From Candidatus Harpocratesius repetitus (GTDB taxonomy: Archaea; Asgardarchaeota; Lokiarchaeia; Sigyniarchaeales; Promethearchaeaceae), in NCBI GenBank assembly GCA_021498095.1, contig JAIZWK010000001.1, positions 1,723,666-1,787,665 on the forward strand: a DNA stretch of 64,000 nucleotides, in the 5' to 3' direction. A program made the translations under genes and the position numbers. Of the stretch, positions 1 to 8,730 are shown one piece after another; the first letter of the stretch is position 1, and each line of letters starts with the position of its first letter. The notes under the pieces were generated by a model, which was not told the origin of the DNA, made no database searches, and worked only from the letters and a program-made list of their open reading frames with translations.

Positions 1-285
1 CATCCTGAACGAAATATATCAACTCGAAAAGATTTTGATCTGATTGCAGATGAACTTGATAAGTTAGCCCGTAAAATTGGTCGTTTAGGTTACTTCTCTA
101 TTATTATGAAACCATTAAAATCATTCGCTACTCGATACTTAGGAGTGGATTATCTTTCTGTGCAAAAAATTGAGAAAAGCTTTGTTCAATGGGGTAATTC
201 TCAAATTTTTGAATACGATACAGCCGATTTTAATGGAACAATTATGAAATTTAAGAAAATTGTATCGAAATATGTTGCATTTTAG
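1..285 (+). CDS. C-terminal end of an unidentified protein
   Basis: The reading frame is open from the first base of the window and stops with TAG at 283-285, giving the last 94 residues of a protein that begins upstream. It reads as a soluble, mixed alpha/beta C-terminus starting HPERNISTRKDF and ending SKYVAF. I do not recognise the family; there are no cysteine clusters and no membrane segments. It converges with the CTP synthase gene, leaving only about 36 bases between the two stops. The frame is not in the supplied ORF track because its start lies outside the window. Confidence 0.6.
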   Translation, partial: HPERNISTRKDFDLIADELDKLARKIGRLGYFSIIMKPLKSFATRYLGVDYLSVQKIEKSFVQWGNSQIFEYDTADFNGTIMKFKKIVSKYVAF

Positions 286-321
286 TATTAAAAAAAAAAT
301 AGGAGTTATCTTCTTCAATTT

Positions 322-2001
322 TTATTTAATGTTTTCTTTTATTGCTTGAATGAATTTCAAGTAAATTGGTGATGGTTTATAAGGTCTGGAGCAATATTCT
401 GGATGAAATTGGGTTCCAACCATAAAAGGATGGATTTTTTCAGATAATTCAATTGCATTCACTATTTTACCTGTTTTATCATAAGCAGAGATTATTAGTC
501 CTTTAGATTTAACTTCTTCATTAAAATAGTTTTGATTAATATGATATCGATGTCTAAAACGTTCTCTTATCTCAGTTGCTTTATACGACTGATGCAGTAG
601 AGTTCCTTCTTTAATTATAACTGTTTGACCACCCAACCGCATTGTTCCACCCATATTTACTATCTTATGTTGCTCGTCCATCATACTTACAACCGGATTT
701 GGTGTATTTGGATCGATTTCATTAGAATTTGCATCTGAAATTCCCATTTGGTAGCGCATAAAGGCAACAAAAAATAGTTGAGCACCAAAACAGATTCCTA
801 AATATGGTACTTTTTGTTCAATTGCAAATTTAGCTGTTTTTATCATACCTTCTACACCTCTTGTACCAAATCCTGGTGTCAGTAAAATCCCATCGCAATT
901 CTTAAGTTCTTGGATGAAATTTTCTTGTTCTGTATCAATAAAAACAATTTCCAAATTCACCTGCTCATGAGCACATGCATGTTTAAGAGCTTCATTAATT
1001 GAAACATAACTATCTTTATTATCGACGTATTTGCCTGGCATTGCAATTTTTAATGTTTGATCATATTTTTGCATGTATAAATCTGCTGTTTTTTTCCATT
1101 CAGAATAATTATTCACATTACTGAATTCAACTAACTTCGGTTTAAGATTTAGATGATAACCTAACAAATCACCCAATCTTTGTTCTTCAAAAATTAAAGG
1201 AACGCTATAGATAGATTTGATGTCTGGATTTGAAATAACATGATCAGGAGGAACATTAGTAAAAAGAGAAATTTTTTGCTTCAATTCTGCTGGAATTTCT
1301 ATTTTTGATCGACAAATTATAAAATCAGGTTGTAATCCCGCACTTTGTAATTCTTTTACAGAATGTTGAGTAGGTTTGCTCTTTAATTCTCCAACAGCTT
1401 CTGAGAAAGGGACCAAAGTTACATGGATTAGGGCTGTATCTTCTTTAGGATATTCTAAACGAAGTTGTCGAAATGCTTCTAAAAAGATGATCGATTCCAC
1501 ATCTCCCACAGTACCTCCGCACTCAATAATCAATACATCAATATTTTCTTTGATTGCAATGTCCTTAATTCTATTCTTAATCATATCGGTGCAATGTGGG
1601 ATTATTTGAACCGTTTTACCTAAATAATTTCCCTTCCGTTCCTTTAGAATTGTTTCAAAGTAGATTTGCCCTGATGTAATATTATGTGATGGATGAATAA
1701 AATCTCCTAAAAATCGTTCATAGGTTCCAAAATCTTGATCTAATTCCCCAATTTTCGTGGTGGTATATGGATTAAAACCCTCATCATGAATTGGATTGAA
1801 GTGCCAGACTTGATCTGTTATAAAACATTCTCCATGTTCTATTGGGTTTAGGGTTCCAGGATCAACATTTAAATATGGATCAATTTTTAATGCAGATACT
1901 TTAAATCCTCGAAATTGACAGAGTTTTCCTATTGATGCTGTAGTTACTCCTTTGCCAATTCCGCTCATAACACCCCCAGTAACAAAAACAAACTTGGGCA
2001 T
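322..2001 (-). CDS. pyrG: CTP synthase
   Basis: CTP synthase aminates UTP to CTP with ATP and glutamine, the last step of pyrimidine nucleotide synthesis, in the cytosol. The 559-residue length is normal for the family. The N-terminal synthetase domain opens with the classic KFVFVTGGVMSGIGKG P-loop and the KIDPYLNVDPGT segment. The C-terminal class I glutamine amidotransferase domain has the nucleophile motif GICFGAQL and the catalytic His/Glu in HPEYCSRP. Start is the ATG at 2001. It stands alone on the minus strand, converging with the partial gene at the window edge. Identification is secure from the motifs. Confidence 0.97.
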   Translation of the reverse strand: MPKFVFVTGGVMSGIGKGVTTASIGKLCQFRGFKVSALKIDPYLNVDPGTLNPIEHGECFITDQVWHFNPIHDEGFNPYTTTKIGELDQDFGTYERFLGDFIHPSHNITSGQIYFETILKERKGNYLGKTVQIIPHCTDMIKNRIKDIAIKENIDVLIIECGGTVGDVESIIFLEAFRQLRLEYPKEDTALIHVTLVPFSEAVGELKSKPTQHSVKELQSAGLQPDFIICRSKIEIPAELKQKISLFTNVPPDHVISNPDIKSIYSVPLIFEEQRLGDLLGYHLNLKPKLVEFSNVNNYSEWKKTADLYMQKYDQTLKIAMPGKYVDNKDSYVSINEALKHACAHEQVNLEIVFIDTEQENFIQELKNCDGILLTPGFGTRGVEGMIKTAKFAIEQKVPYLGICFGAQLFFVAFMRYQMGISDANSNEIDPNTPNPVVSMMDEQHKIVNMGGTMRLGGQTVIIKEGTLLHQSYKATEIRERFRHRYHINQNYFNEEVKSKGLIISAYDKTGKIVNAIELSEKIHPFMVGTQFHPEYCSRPYKPSPIYLKFIQAIKENIK

Positions 2002-2148
2002 ATTACATAGAAGTCGTGAAAATTTAAAAAATCATTTATTAAAAAATGCTTAATTCGTAAAAATTCAATAAACAAAAAAGAAAAAACAATTAAACAACTG
2101 TAATGTTGAATTCATTCACTGCATTTAATTATTTTAACAAGAAATGCA

Positions 2149-2517
2149 TTATTGAAATTGCTTGAGAAAATCTAGATTATATTGAGCTTTTTTGAGAATG
2201 TCTTGCAACATTTCTTTAGTAATTGGTTTTATGAGAAATTCATTAAAAGCCATTCGGATTTGAGGGGTTTCTAAAAAATTTGCCATCCCAATTTTAAAAC
2301 AGTCGTAATCTACTTCATAAATTAATTCATTTCCTTGTAATCCTCCAGTAAGATATATCTCAGTTAAAATTATGTCAAATTTTTGTTTTCGGAGAAGTCT
2401 TTGAGCATCAACGCTCGAATGGGCAGTGAAAACATCATGAGTCGGATCGATCTGTAAAATTAACTGAACAATCCGATCTTGATTAACTAAATCATTATCG
2501 ATTAGTAAAATGTCCAT
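2149..2517 (-). CDS. Stand-alone CheY-like receiver domain with Glu at the phosphoacceptor site
   Basis: A 122-residue single-domain protein with the layout of a response-regulator receiver. Strand 1 reads ILLIDND, so only part of the usual acidic pair remains (Asp7, Asn8, Asp9). The position that is normally the phosphorylated Asp is Glu53, in ILTEIYLTGG. The conserved Lys-Pro is present (Lys97 in FLIKP). The Thr/Ser switch position appears to be Ala79. A Glu at the acceptor site often mimics the phosphorylated state, so this is inferred to be a phosphorylation-independent adaptor rather than a classical response regulator. No histidine kinase gene is seen in the window. Confidence 0.75.
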   Translation of the reverse strand: MDILLIDNDLVNQDRIVQLILQIDPTHDVFTAHSSVDAQRLLRKQKFDIILTEIYLTGGLQGNELIYEVDYDCFKIGMANFLETPQIRMAFNEFLIKPITKEMLQDILKKAQYNLDFLKQFQ

Positions 2518-2626
2518 TGTTGCAATTAAAAAATAAATTCCATCCTTAAAATAATATCGTATAAACTAAAATATATAGAAGAGAAAAATAGTGAGAATAT
2601 GAAAATTCGTTTTTTATTGTTAAAAT

Positions 2627-3199
2627 TTAAGAAAAATTAATCTTTTTTCCCCGTAACCAAGATTCCATTACCAGAGTATTAAAAATTCTGATATGATTGG
2701 AATCATTTGTCTGAAATACTAAAATGTGGTCTTTTTGTAATCCCAGAGCACCAAAAATTAATTTTTCACCATCAATTAATGCACACCAACGATCTTTACC
2801 TTCATATATCCGAATATTAATATTATCAAATGCACTTAGTTCTTCCATTATTTCTTTATCAGATTGATTGTCTAAAGCCATACTGCAGGCAACTTTAATA
2901 TTTATATTTGCATTGATTTCAAATAGAGATAGTTCTCCTACATCTTGGATGAGAGGCGTTGTAATAATAATATTATGTTGAGCTGTTTGGATTATTTCAT
3001 AGATTTTTTCTAAGATTTCTTTTCGTTTATAGAAAACTCCTTTATCTTGTTCGAATAATTGAAGGCGATGTTCTAATTCTTCAACTTCATCATCAGCTGC
3101 TTCTAAATCTTCTTTTAAAAACTCCATTTCTTCTTCTAATGAGCGGATTTTTTCTTTTAATTGAGCTATTTCATCTTGGTTTACAGAAATTATTCTCAA
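2627..3199 (-). CDS. Coiled-coil protein with TrmB/PLD-like C-terminal domain
   Basis: Residues about 8-55 form a strongly charged heptad coiled coil (KEKIRSLEEEMEFLKEDLEAADD). Residues about 60-185 look like the phospholipase-D-like effector domain of TrmB-type regulators: a helix (EILEKIYEIIQTAQ), a strand (NIIITTPL) and later ALIDGEKLIFGA. No HKD catalytic motif is visible, and there is no DNA-binding domain, so it could be an effector or partner subunit. The only start in frame near the 5' end is a TTG at 3199, sitting almost on top of an AAGAGG sequence, so the true start is uncertain. It is divergent from the tandem Roadblock gene. Confidence 0.6.
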   Translation of the reverse strand: MRIISVNQDEIAQLKEKIRSLEEEMEFLKEDLEAADDEVEELEHRLQLFEQDKGVFYKRKEILEKIYEIIQTAQHNIIITTPLIQDVGELSLFEINANINIKVACSMALDNQSDKEIMEELSAFDNINIRIYEGKDRWCALIDGEKLIFGALGLQKDHILVFQTNDSNHIRIFNTLVMESWLRGKKINFS

Positions 3200-3353
3200 C
3201 CTCTTAATTTTTTTGAATGAATTTTAAGAAAATTAACTTATAATTTCAGTATTCGTTATAAAAAGTATTGCTTATCCATATAAAAACATTAAGGTATCCG
3301 AATATTTTTTATCTTTATTAGGGAATATTACAATAGAATAGGTTGGTTGAATT

Positions 3354-4121
3354 ATGAGTGATGGTGATAAAGAACTAATTATTGAAATTGAAAAATTAAT
3401 TGACGAGGCGATGGAAGCACACGTTGCCATTTTAGGTATTTCGATTGGAACCGAAATTGCCACGAATATTTATACAAAATTCAAACCTGAAATATCTTCA
3501 TTTTCTGAGCTTGAATTAATTGCTAGTTCAACCAGCTTTCAATATATTTCTAATTCTCTTTTTCGAAATATTGCTAAAAATAACTTAAATACAACTTATG
3601 TAACTGTGGATAAATTTACACTTTTAATGAGTATAACAAAAGAAGTATCTGCAGCAATGGTTTTAGATCGAAATTTAGCAGAATTGGAAGGAATTGAGAA
3701 GTATAATAAAGTTTTAAAAGATTTAGCTCTAAAAGCAAATGCATTTATTGAAACAAGTGAGTATTTAACACAAGATCCTTTAGTTAAAATAATTCGGGCA
3801 GTTCCTAGCGCATTATTTTTAGGAATTATTGGAAAAGAAGGATTGCCTATCAAGATAATTGATGACGGATCAATACAAGCTGCCATGGTTAGTTCTCAAG
3901 TCGCTGCTTTGAGTAATTTAACAAATATTATGTTAAAGAGACCTATGGATTATGCTTTATTACAAGGAGAAGGTGCAAATCTTTTAGTTATACAGTTTGA
4001 TGAAGAGCGAATTCTTGCAATTTCGATTCCTGAAAAAGAAAAGGAAAATGTGGGTCAATACCTAGCCCGGATTAAAGAGATAATTAAAAATAGTGATAGT
4101 AAATCGTTAGGTTTGTCTTAG
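3354..4121 (+). CDS. Tandem Roadblock/LC7-like protein
   Basis: A 255-residue protein that appears to hold two Roadblock/longin-type modules. The C-terminal one (about 145-245) runs from KIIRAVPSALFLGIIGKEGLP to EERILAISIP and matches the usual strand-strand-helix-strand pattern. The N-terminal one (about 45-140, ELIASSTSFQYISNSL to YVTVDKFTLLMSI) is more divergent. Roadblock proteins are small dimeric scaffolds for Ras-like and Rag-like GTPases and are greatly expanded in Asgard archaea. No GTPase of that type lies next to it. Start is ATG 3354. A T-rich stretch follows the stop. Confidence 0.6.
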   Translation: MSDGDKELIIEIEKLIDEAMEAHVAILGISIGTEIATNIYTKFKPEISSFSELELIASSTSFQYISNSLFRNIAKNNLNTTYVTVDKFTLLMSITKEVSAAMVLDRNLAELEGIEKYNKVLKDLALKANAFIETSEYLTQDPLVKIIRAVPSALFLGIIGKEGLPIKIIDDGSIQAAMVSSQVAALSNLTNIMLKRPMDYALLQGEGANLLVIQFDEERILAISIPEKEKENVGQYLARIKEIIKNSDSKSLGLS

Positions 4122-4122
4122 T

Positions 4123-4157
4123 ATTTTTTCTTTTCACATTTCGTTCTTTTTTCTTAA
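4123..4157 (+). terminator. T-rich archaeal-type terminator
   Basis: Directly after the tandem Roadblock stop codon the plus strand carries two T runs (ATTTTTTC and CTTTTTTC) within 35 bases, with no hairpin. Archaeal RNA polymerase terminates on such oligo-T tracts, so this is a plausible terminator before the RNase Z-like gene. Confidence 0.4.
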
Positions 4158-4180
4158 TTTTAGGAGATTAAGTTTCAGAA

Positions 4181-4963
4181 ATGCGAATTCAATTCTTGGG
4201 AACAAGTGGACATGGCATTACACTTGAACGAAATTTACCTGCATTATTAATAGACAATCAAATTTTGATTGATTGTGGTGAAGGAACCTTAAAAACCCTA
4301 AAAAGACTAAATGTTGACCTGCATTCAATTAAAGTTATTATTTTAAGTCATTTACATGCTGATCATTGTATGGGTTTACCTGCACTTCTGTGGGATTATG
4401 CTTTGTACTCACGAGAGGATATAAACAAACCTGTCTCTTCCCCTCTTATTTACGTACCTGAAGGAATGAAATATCATTTAGAGGGTATTTTGAAAGATTC
4501 CTTTTCACCTTTTGAGAGAGTAAATTTTTCTGTAAAAATAGTTGAGTTACCTTCTAAATCTCAAATGAATCTTGATATAACATTGGATTCAAGAAATTAT
4601 CATATAGATTGGATTCCAAATGTTCATTTTCCATTATGTTATGCGTTCCGAATTAATTTTAAATTAGGAATTTCTAATGATACTGCCCCAACCAAGAATT
4701 TAACTGATTTTTTTTCGGATCTTTCAATTGTTATTCATGAAGCTACATTCTTTGATGAGCAAGAAATGTTAGCACATCAATTAAACCACAGTACTCCATT
4801 AGATGCTGCAAATTTGGGGAAAAATGCTCATGTTTCTCAGGTTATTCTTACACATCTACCTGAATTAACTCAGAAAAATTCGAAATCTTTTATTTCGAAT
4901 GCAAAAAAAATTTTTCCAAACATTGTTATTGCTCAAGATTTGGATGTGTTTAATCTTTCTTAG
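4181..4963 (+). CDS. RNase Z-like metallo-beta-lactamase-fold hydrolase
   Basis: A 260-residue metallo-beta-lactamase-fold hydrolase. The metal motif is SHLHADH (about residues 60-66), followed by the GLPALLW segment. A later IHEATFFDE and a His in NHSTPLDAANLGK, then ILTHL, follow the arrangement of tRNA 3'-processing endonuclease RNase Z. It is shorter than the usual ~300 residues and I see no clear flexible-arm (exosite) insertion, so it could be another phosphodiesterase of the same fold. An AGGAGATTAAG sequence precedes ATG 4181. It overlaps the convergent MFS gene by 14 bases. Confidence 0.75.
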   Translation: MRIQFLGTSGHGITLERNLPALLIDNQILIDCGEGTLKTLKRLNVDLHSIKVIILSHLHADHCMGLPALLWDYALYSREDINKPVSSPLIYVPEGMKYHLEGILKDSFSPFERVNFSVKIVELPSKSQMNLDITLDSRNYHIDWIPNVHFPLCYAFRINFKLGISNDTAPTKNLTDFFSDLSIVIHEATFFDEQEMLAHQLNHSTPLDAANLGKNAHVSQVILTHLPELTQKNSKSFISNAKKIFPNIVIAQDLDVFNLS

Positions 4964-6239
4964 GATTCTTAAAGTTCCTTCGAAAAATACCCCAATTTAT
5001 AGAAATAGTAAATATTCCGAGAAGTAAAAATAATAAAGGAATTGAGAAATCTGCAATCCAACCGAATAATGGGGCGAAAATTGCTGAGAATATTGATTTA
5101 GTTTGAGATTCTACGCTTAGAACCGTAGCACGTTCATCTTTCCCTGCTAAATTTCCAATATAACCAATTAAAATTGGTCTTCGTAGATTGTATATCATAT
5201 AAATTAATAAATATAGAATGATTACTCCTAATGAAATTTGGAGTTGAAGAAAAATGCTAATTGCAAGCAAAAATACTCCAAATACATCAAAAAGAAAATT
5301 GTATGCTGTGGGCTCATCTTTGAATAATTTTCTAAATGAATATGCATTTTTTGACGAAAATGATGAAATTAGATAGAAAATTGCATATAAAGAACTTAAT
5401 AATATATGGGTATAAAATTCTGATTTTGATGAATCTAACTGTAGATCGCGAATAATGAAGATAATTAGAAGTGCCATAATGGGTTGTATGTAATCTTTAA
5501 TTCCTTTGAAAGTTGCATCATAAGTAGCAGAGCTGAATATTGATTTGCGTAGATTATCCGTTTTAAGCATTTTTTTTATATTCTTTATACTTTCTTGAGC
5601 AAGGGCTTTTATACTTAGTGTAGAATTTTTTGTTTTTGAATTCATATACTTAGGATATGTTGAAATTAAAACGAAATCTGCTAAGAAAGGAATTATTGCA
5701 ACGAGAAAAATCCATCGATCAGCAGGAATAATAAATATTAAAATTGCTGCGAGAATTGAATTCAATGCAGATCCATAAAGTGACCATGAACGTGATCGGC
5801 CATAAATAAAAGACTTATAATCTAAAAGTTGGTTTTTTTCCATCCAATCCATTTCCATCGCTTTATGAGTGCCTGATCTAAAAGCTTCTCCCAATCCATA
5901 TAAAACAGAACCTATTGCCAGAAAAATGAAAGATGGTCCAAGAAAATAACTGATAAATGCTAATATATAAAATGTAAAACATATCAATAACTCTGTTTTT
6001 TTTCCAAAATTATCTGCAAGAATTCCTGATGGTATTTCAAACACGTAGGTAATTACTTCCCGGATTAACATTAAAATTCCAATCTGAAATAGTGAATATC
6101 CCCATGAAATGAAAATGAGATAAATAAAAGGTTCAAAAAATTGCAAGTTTTTGAAAAATCCATAAAATTGAAATTTCCACATCATTGGTTCTCTGCGGAT
6201 TTTTTGTAATATTAAATTTTCTTCTTGAGAATTTGCCAT
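4950..6239 (-). CDS. MFS transporter
   Basis: An integral membrane protein of about 429 residues with roughly 11-12 hydrophobic segments. The loop between TM2 and TM3 reads GILADNFGKKTELL, the MFS motif-A signature. The substrate is unknown. The track starts at a GTG (6248), but AAGGAGTGAT lies 4 bases before the ATG at 6239, so I place the start there. It lies directly downstream of the alpha/beta hydrolase, which ends at 6252, so the two are probably co-transcribed. Confidence 0.8.
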   Translation of the reverse strand: MANSQEENLILQKIRREPMMWKFQFYGFFKNLQFFEPFIYLIFISWGYSLFQIGILMLIREVITYVFEIPSGILADNFGKKTELLICFTFYILAFISYFLGPSFIFLAIGSVLYGLGEAFRSGTHKAMEMDWMEKNQLLDYKSFIYGRSRSWSLYGSALNSILAAILIFIIPADRWIFLVAIIPFLADFVLISTYPKYMNSKTKNSTLSIKALAQESIKNIKKMLKTDNLRKSIFSSATYDATFKGIKDYIQPIMALLIIFIIRDLQLDSSKSEFYTHILLSSLYAIFYLISSFSSKNAYSFRKLFKDEPTAYNFLFDVFGVFLLAISIFLQLQISLGVIILYLLIYMIYNLRRPILIGYIGNLAGKDERATVLSVESQTKSIFSAIFAPLFGWIADFSIPLLFLLLGIFTISINWGIFRRNFKNPKKD

Positions 6240-6251
6240 TCTTATCACTCC

Positions 6252-7235
6252 TTATTCTAAACCTATAAAATTAAGAATTTCTTGATATACTTCATAAGTA
6301 AACCTATCCATCAAAAGATTATGGCCGCCATTTTGATACATACGGATTTTTTTCTTTGGGTGCGGCCATTTTTGAAATATTTTTTCAATTGATGCATGAT
6401 CAACGATATTATCTGCAGTTCCTTGAAAAATAATGCATGGAAATGAAATTTTTGGAATTAATCTTGGAGTAAAATATATTAAATCCAGAAATTTCTTAAA
6501 CATTCGATATGACATTTTAGATAATCGAAATGGGTCAGAATTTGAAAAATCTACATATTCTTTGTAGTATGTAGAATATTGCTCTTCTTTTAGTACTCGT
6601 TGCACAGGTTCGTTTTTTGTAAAAACTTTCCCTATTGAGATCAGCGGATACAGCATAATATGTTTTAATTGCTTTTTTAATTTAAGAAGGGGAGATATTA
6701 ATATTAATCCTTCAATCTTATGATCTTGATTTCGATGAGCAATATGTAATGCAATTAAAGCACCTATGTCATATCCTAGTAAATAAATTGGTAGATCATA
6801 CTTTTTTTTGTATTGGTATAAAAGATGTTCAATATCAGTAAAAATCATTTTAATATTTTCGATATCTCCTAAATGTCCTCCCGCAAACCCTGCAGTTCTT
6901 CCATGTCCTCTATAATCAATACCAACAACTAATGCACCATAATGAGTCAAAATATCTGCCAATGGATAAAAAATATCTGAACATCCATAAGCATCGTGAA
7001 ATACAAAGATAATAAAACGAGGTGGAGAACTCGACTTATTTTGGGTAGGTTGCCATTCTTGATAAAAAAACCGAAATCCCCCATCTAATTCATAGAAATA
7101 TTCATTTATTCTTCCACATGACATGTTTTTTGCGATTACTTGCCGTAAATCCTTTAGGCGTTTATAATACTGTTTGATCTCCTTATCGCTTAATCCTTTT
7201 GTTCCTAAAATACGAGATGAGATTTCGGGGTTCAT
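6252..7235 (-). CDS. Alpha/beta hydrolase (monoacylglycerol-lipase-like) with Asp at the nucleophile elbow
   Basis: The 327-residue sequence follows the lysophospholipase/monoacylglycerol lipase pattern: oxyanion-hole segment FHDAYG, DYRGHGRTAG, then the nucleophile elbow, and near the end GTADNIVD (acid) and NGGHNLL (His). The elbow reads GYDIGA, so residue 156 is Asp where lipases and esterases have Ser. Asp nucleophiles are known in haloalkane dehalogenases and epoxide hydrolases, which read GxDxG, so the chemistry may differ from ester hydrolysis. There is no signal peptide. It probably shares an operon with the downstream MFS transporter. Confidence 0.8.
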   Translation of the reverse strand: MNPEISSRILGTKGLSDKEIKQYYKRLKDLRQVIAKNMSCGRINEYFYELDGGFRFFYQEWQPTQNKSSSPPRFIIFVFHDAYGCSDIFYPLADILTHYGALVVGIDYRGHGRTAGFAGGHLGDIENIKMIFTDIEHLLYQYKKKYDLPIYLLGYDIGALIALHIAHRNQDHKIEGLILISPLLKLKKQLKHIMLYPLISIGKVFTKNEPVQRVLKEEQYSTYYKEYVDFSNSDPFRLSKMSYRMFKKFLDLIYFTPRLIPKISFPCIIFQGTADNIVDHASIEKIFQKWPHPKKKIRMYQNGGHNLLMDRFTYEVYQEILNFIGLE

Positions 7236-7283
7236 TGTGGCTCTGAGAATTTTAAAATTCGGTAGGGTTAATATCTTTCGGAA

Positions 7284-8309
7284 TTAAACTGAAAATTCTA
7301 AATACATCAATTCAGATGAAGATTTTTGAAAGATCAAATGCAAATTAGTTCGATTTTCTCTAAAAAGATTCGTCTTTTTTATCGGATGATCGAAAAGTTC
7401 TTTGAAACACCATATTTCTTTGAATTCTTGAGTCTTAAGATCCATTTCCCATAGCACAATTTGGTATTTTGAATTTATTTTTTTATTTCCAACAATGATT
7501 ATCTTGTCATGCTCAGAATCTACTGAATTTAAGTTAATAATATTTTGAATATCGAAATCTCCCTCGAGAGTGCCTGGAAATCTTGAAAGGGGCGATATTT
7601 CAGTCCATGTATGGCCAATATCTGTAGACGTACTTGTTTGAAGAATAATGCTATTATAATTTTGACAGAAAATCTGCAATGTACTATCAGAAAGTTCAAC
7701 AAGCCTTGCATTTTTTGTTCCAGGAAAGACATGTGGTATATTTTTTTCATCATCGTTTATCTTTTCTAAATCCTCTGGTTCCACAAATAATGAGAAATTC
7801 CAATGTTTTCCATTATCATCAGATGAGAGACTAAAAATTCGAAACAAATTAGGATTAAAAAGAGGTAGGATTATTTTTCCAGTTTGAAATCCTGTTTCTA
7901 AAATTGAAATAGAACCTGTTGGAATCCAAGATTCTTCCTCCGGAGAAATCTGAATTGGAGTATTCCATGTTTTTCCGTAATTATGTGACAATGCCGAATA
8001 TAGCGTATAATTATTATTTTGAATTGAATCTTTTTGCGAAAAAATTAGAAGTAAATTCCCACTATTATCGATAATATGGAAAAAATTTTCAATAAATCTA
8101 CCATTTTTTGCTTGAAGTGAGAAATTTGCTAATTTCCAGGGTTGTTCTGCTGAATTTCTAAGCAAAAAATTAATTTCAGAAGAATCTTGACGATAAAAAG
8201 AAATCATTTGTTGTCCATGAGGCAGTATTTGAAATCTTGTATGCAATATTTTTTTTCCTCTTGAAAATTGATACATTGAAATGGATTCTTGGAAAATAAG
8301 TTCAACCAT
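7284..8309 (-). CDS. Sialidase-like Asp-box (BNR) beta-propeller protein
   Basis: A 341-residue protein with three clear Asp-box repeats: SHNYGKTW, SSDDNGKHW and STDIGHTW. These are typical of the six-bladed propeller of sialidases and related exo-glycosidases. I do not see a convincing FRIP arginine motif, so catalytic activity is uncertain and it may belong to the broader BNR-repeat group. No signal peptide or membrane anchor is visible, so it is predicted cytosolic, which is unusual for a sialidase. It lies 48 bases upstream of the alpha/beta hydrolase on the same strand. Confidence 0.65.
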   Translation of the reverse strand: MVELIFQESISMYQFSRGKKILHTRFQILPHGQQMISFYRQDSSEINFLLRNSAEQPWKLANFSLQAKNGRFIENFFHIIDNSGNLLLIFSQKDSIQNNNYTLYSALSHNYGKTWNTPIQISPEEESWIPTGSISILETGFQTGKIILPLFNPNLFRIFSLSSDDNGKHWNFSLFVEPEDLEKINDDEKNIPHVFPGTKNARLVELSDSTLQIFCQNYNSIILQTSTSTDIGHTWTEISPLSRFPGTLEGDFDIQNIINLNSVDSEHDKIIIVGNKKINSKYQIVLWEMDLKTQEFKEIWCFKELFDHPIKKTNLFRENRTNLHLIFQKSSSELMYLEFSV

Positions 8310-8425
8310 AATTATTCAGGCTTGTATTTTGATTAATTATTTTATTTAATGATATAATGTTATAGTTTAATAAAAAGCACAGAAATAAAAAAAAGAATTA
8401 AGATTTTTTACTATTAGGTCAAAAA

Positions 8426-8620
8426 TTATTCATCGGTTAATTCATATCCTAAAAGTTGGCAATTATGGACTTCTTTTTTTAAAAATTCTCTAATTGCTAA
8501 ACGAATTGCTTCAGATCTTGATGGGACTAACCCTATTTTCTGAATTTTTTCAATATTTTGAACATAAATTTCAGGTAAAGCAATGGTAATATTCTTCATC
8601 TTTTGACGTTCTAATCCCAT
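8426..8620 (-). CDS. Ribbon-helix-helix (CopG/Arc-type) regulator
   Basis: A 64-residue protein with the ribbon-helix-helix pattern: a beta strand (KNITIALPE), helix A (YVQNIEKIQKIG) and helix B (SRSEAIRLAIREFLKKE). Such proteins bind DNA as dimers through the strand and often autoregulate. The ATG at 8620 is preceded by AGAAGG 9 bases upstream, which supports it over the internal Met at residue 8. No toxin partner gene is adjacent, so it is more likely a stand-alone regulator than an antitoxin. Confidence 0.8.
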   Translation of the reverse strand: MGLERQKMKNITIALPEIYVQNIEKIQKIGLVPSRSEAIRLAIREFLKKEVHNCQLLGYELTDE

Positions 8621-8730
8621 AAATGAAAACCTTCTATAAAATTTCGAAATATTACAAAAAATGCCGACTATAATAGAGGATGCACCAAATTATCCTTTCA
8701 ATAACTGCAATATTATTAGACCTTTTCAAC

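Noticed and set aside
1376-1609. 77-codon plus-strand frame inside the CTP synthase gene
   Set aside because: It lies wholly antisense to a secure gene and has no recognisable domain.
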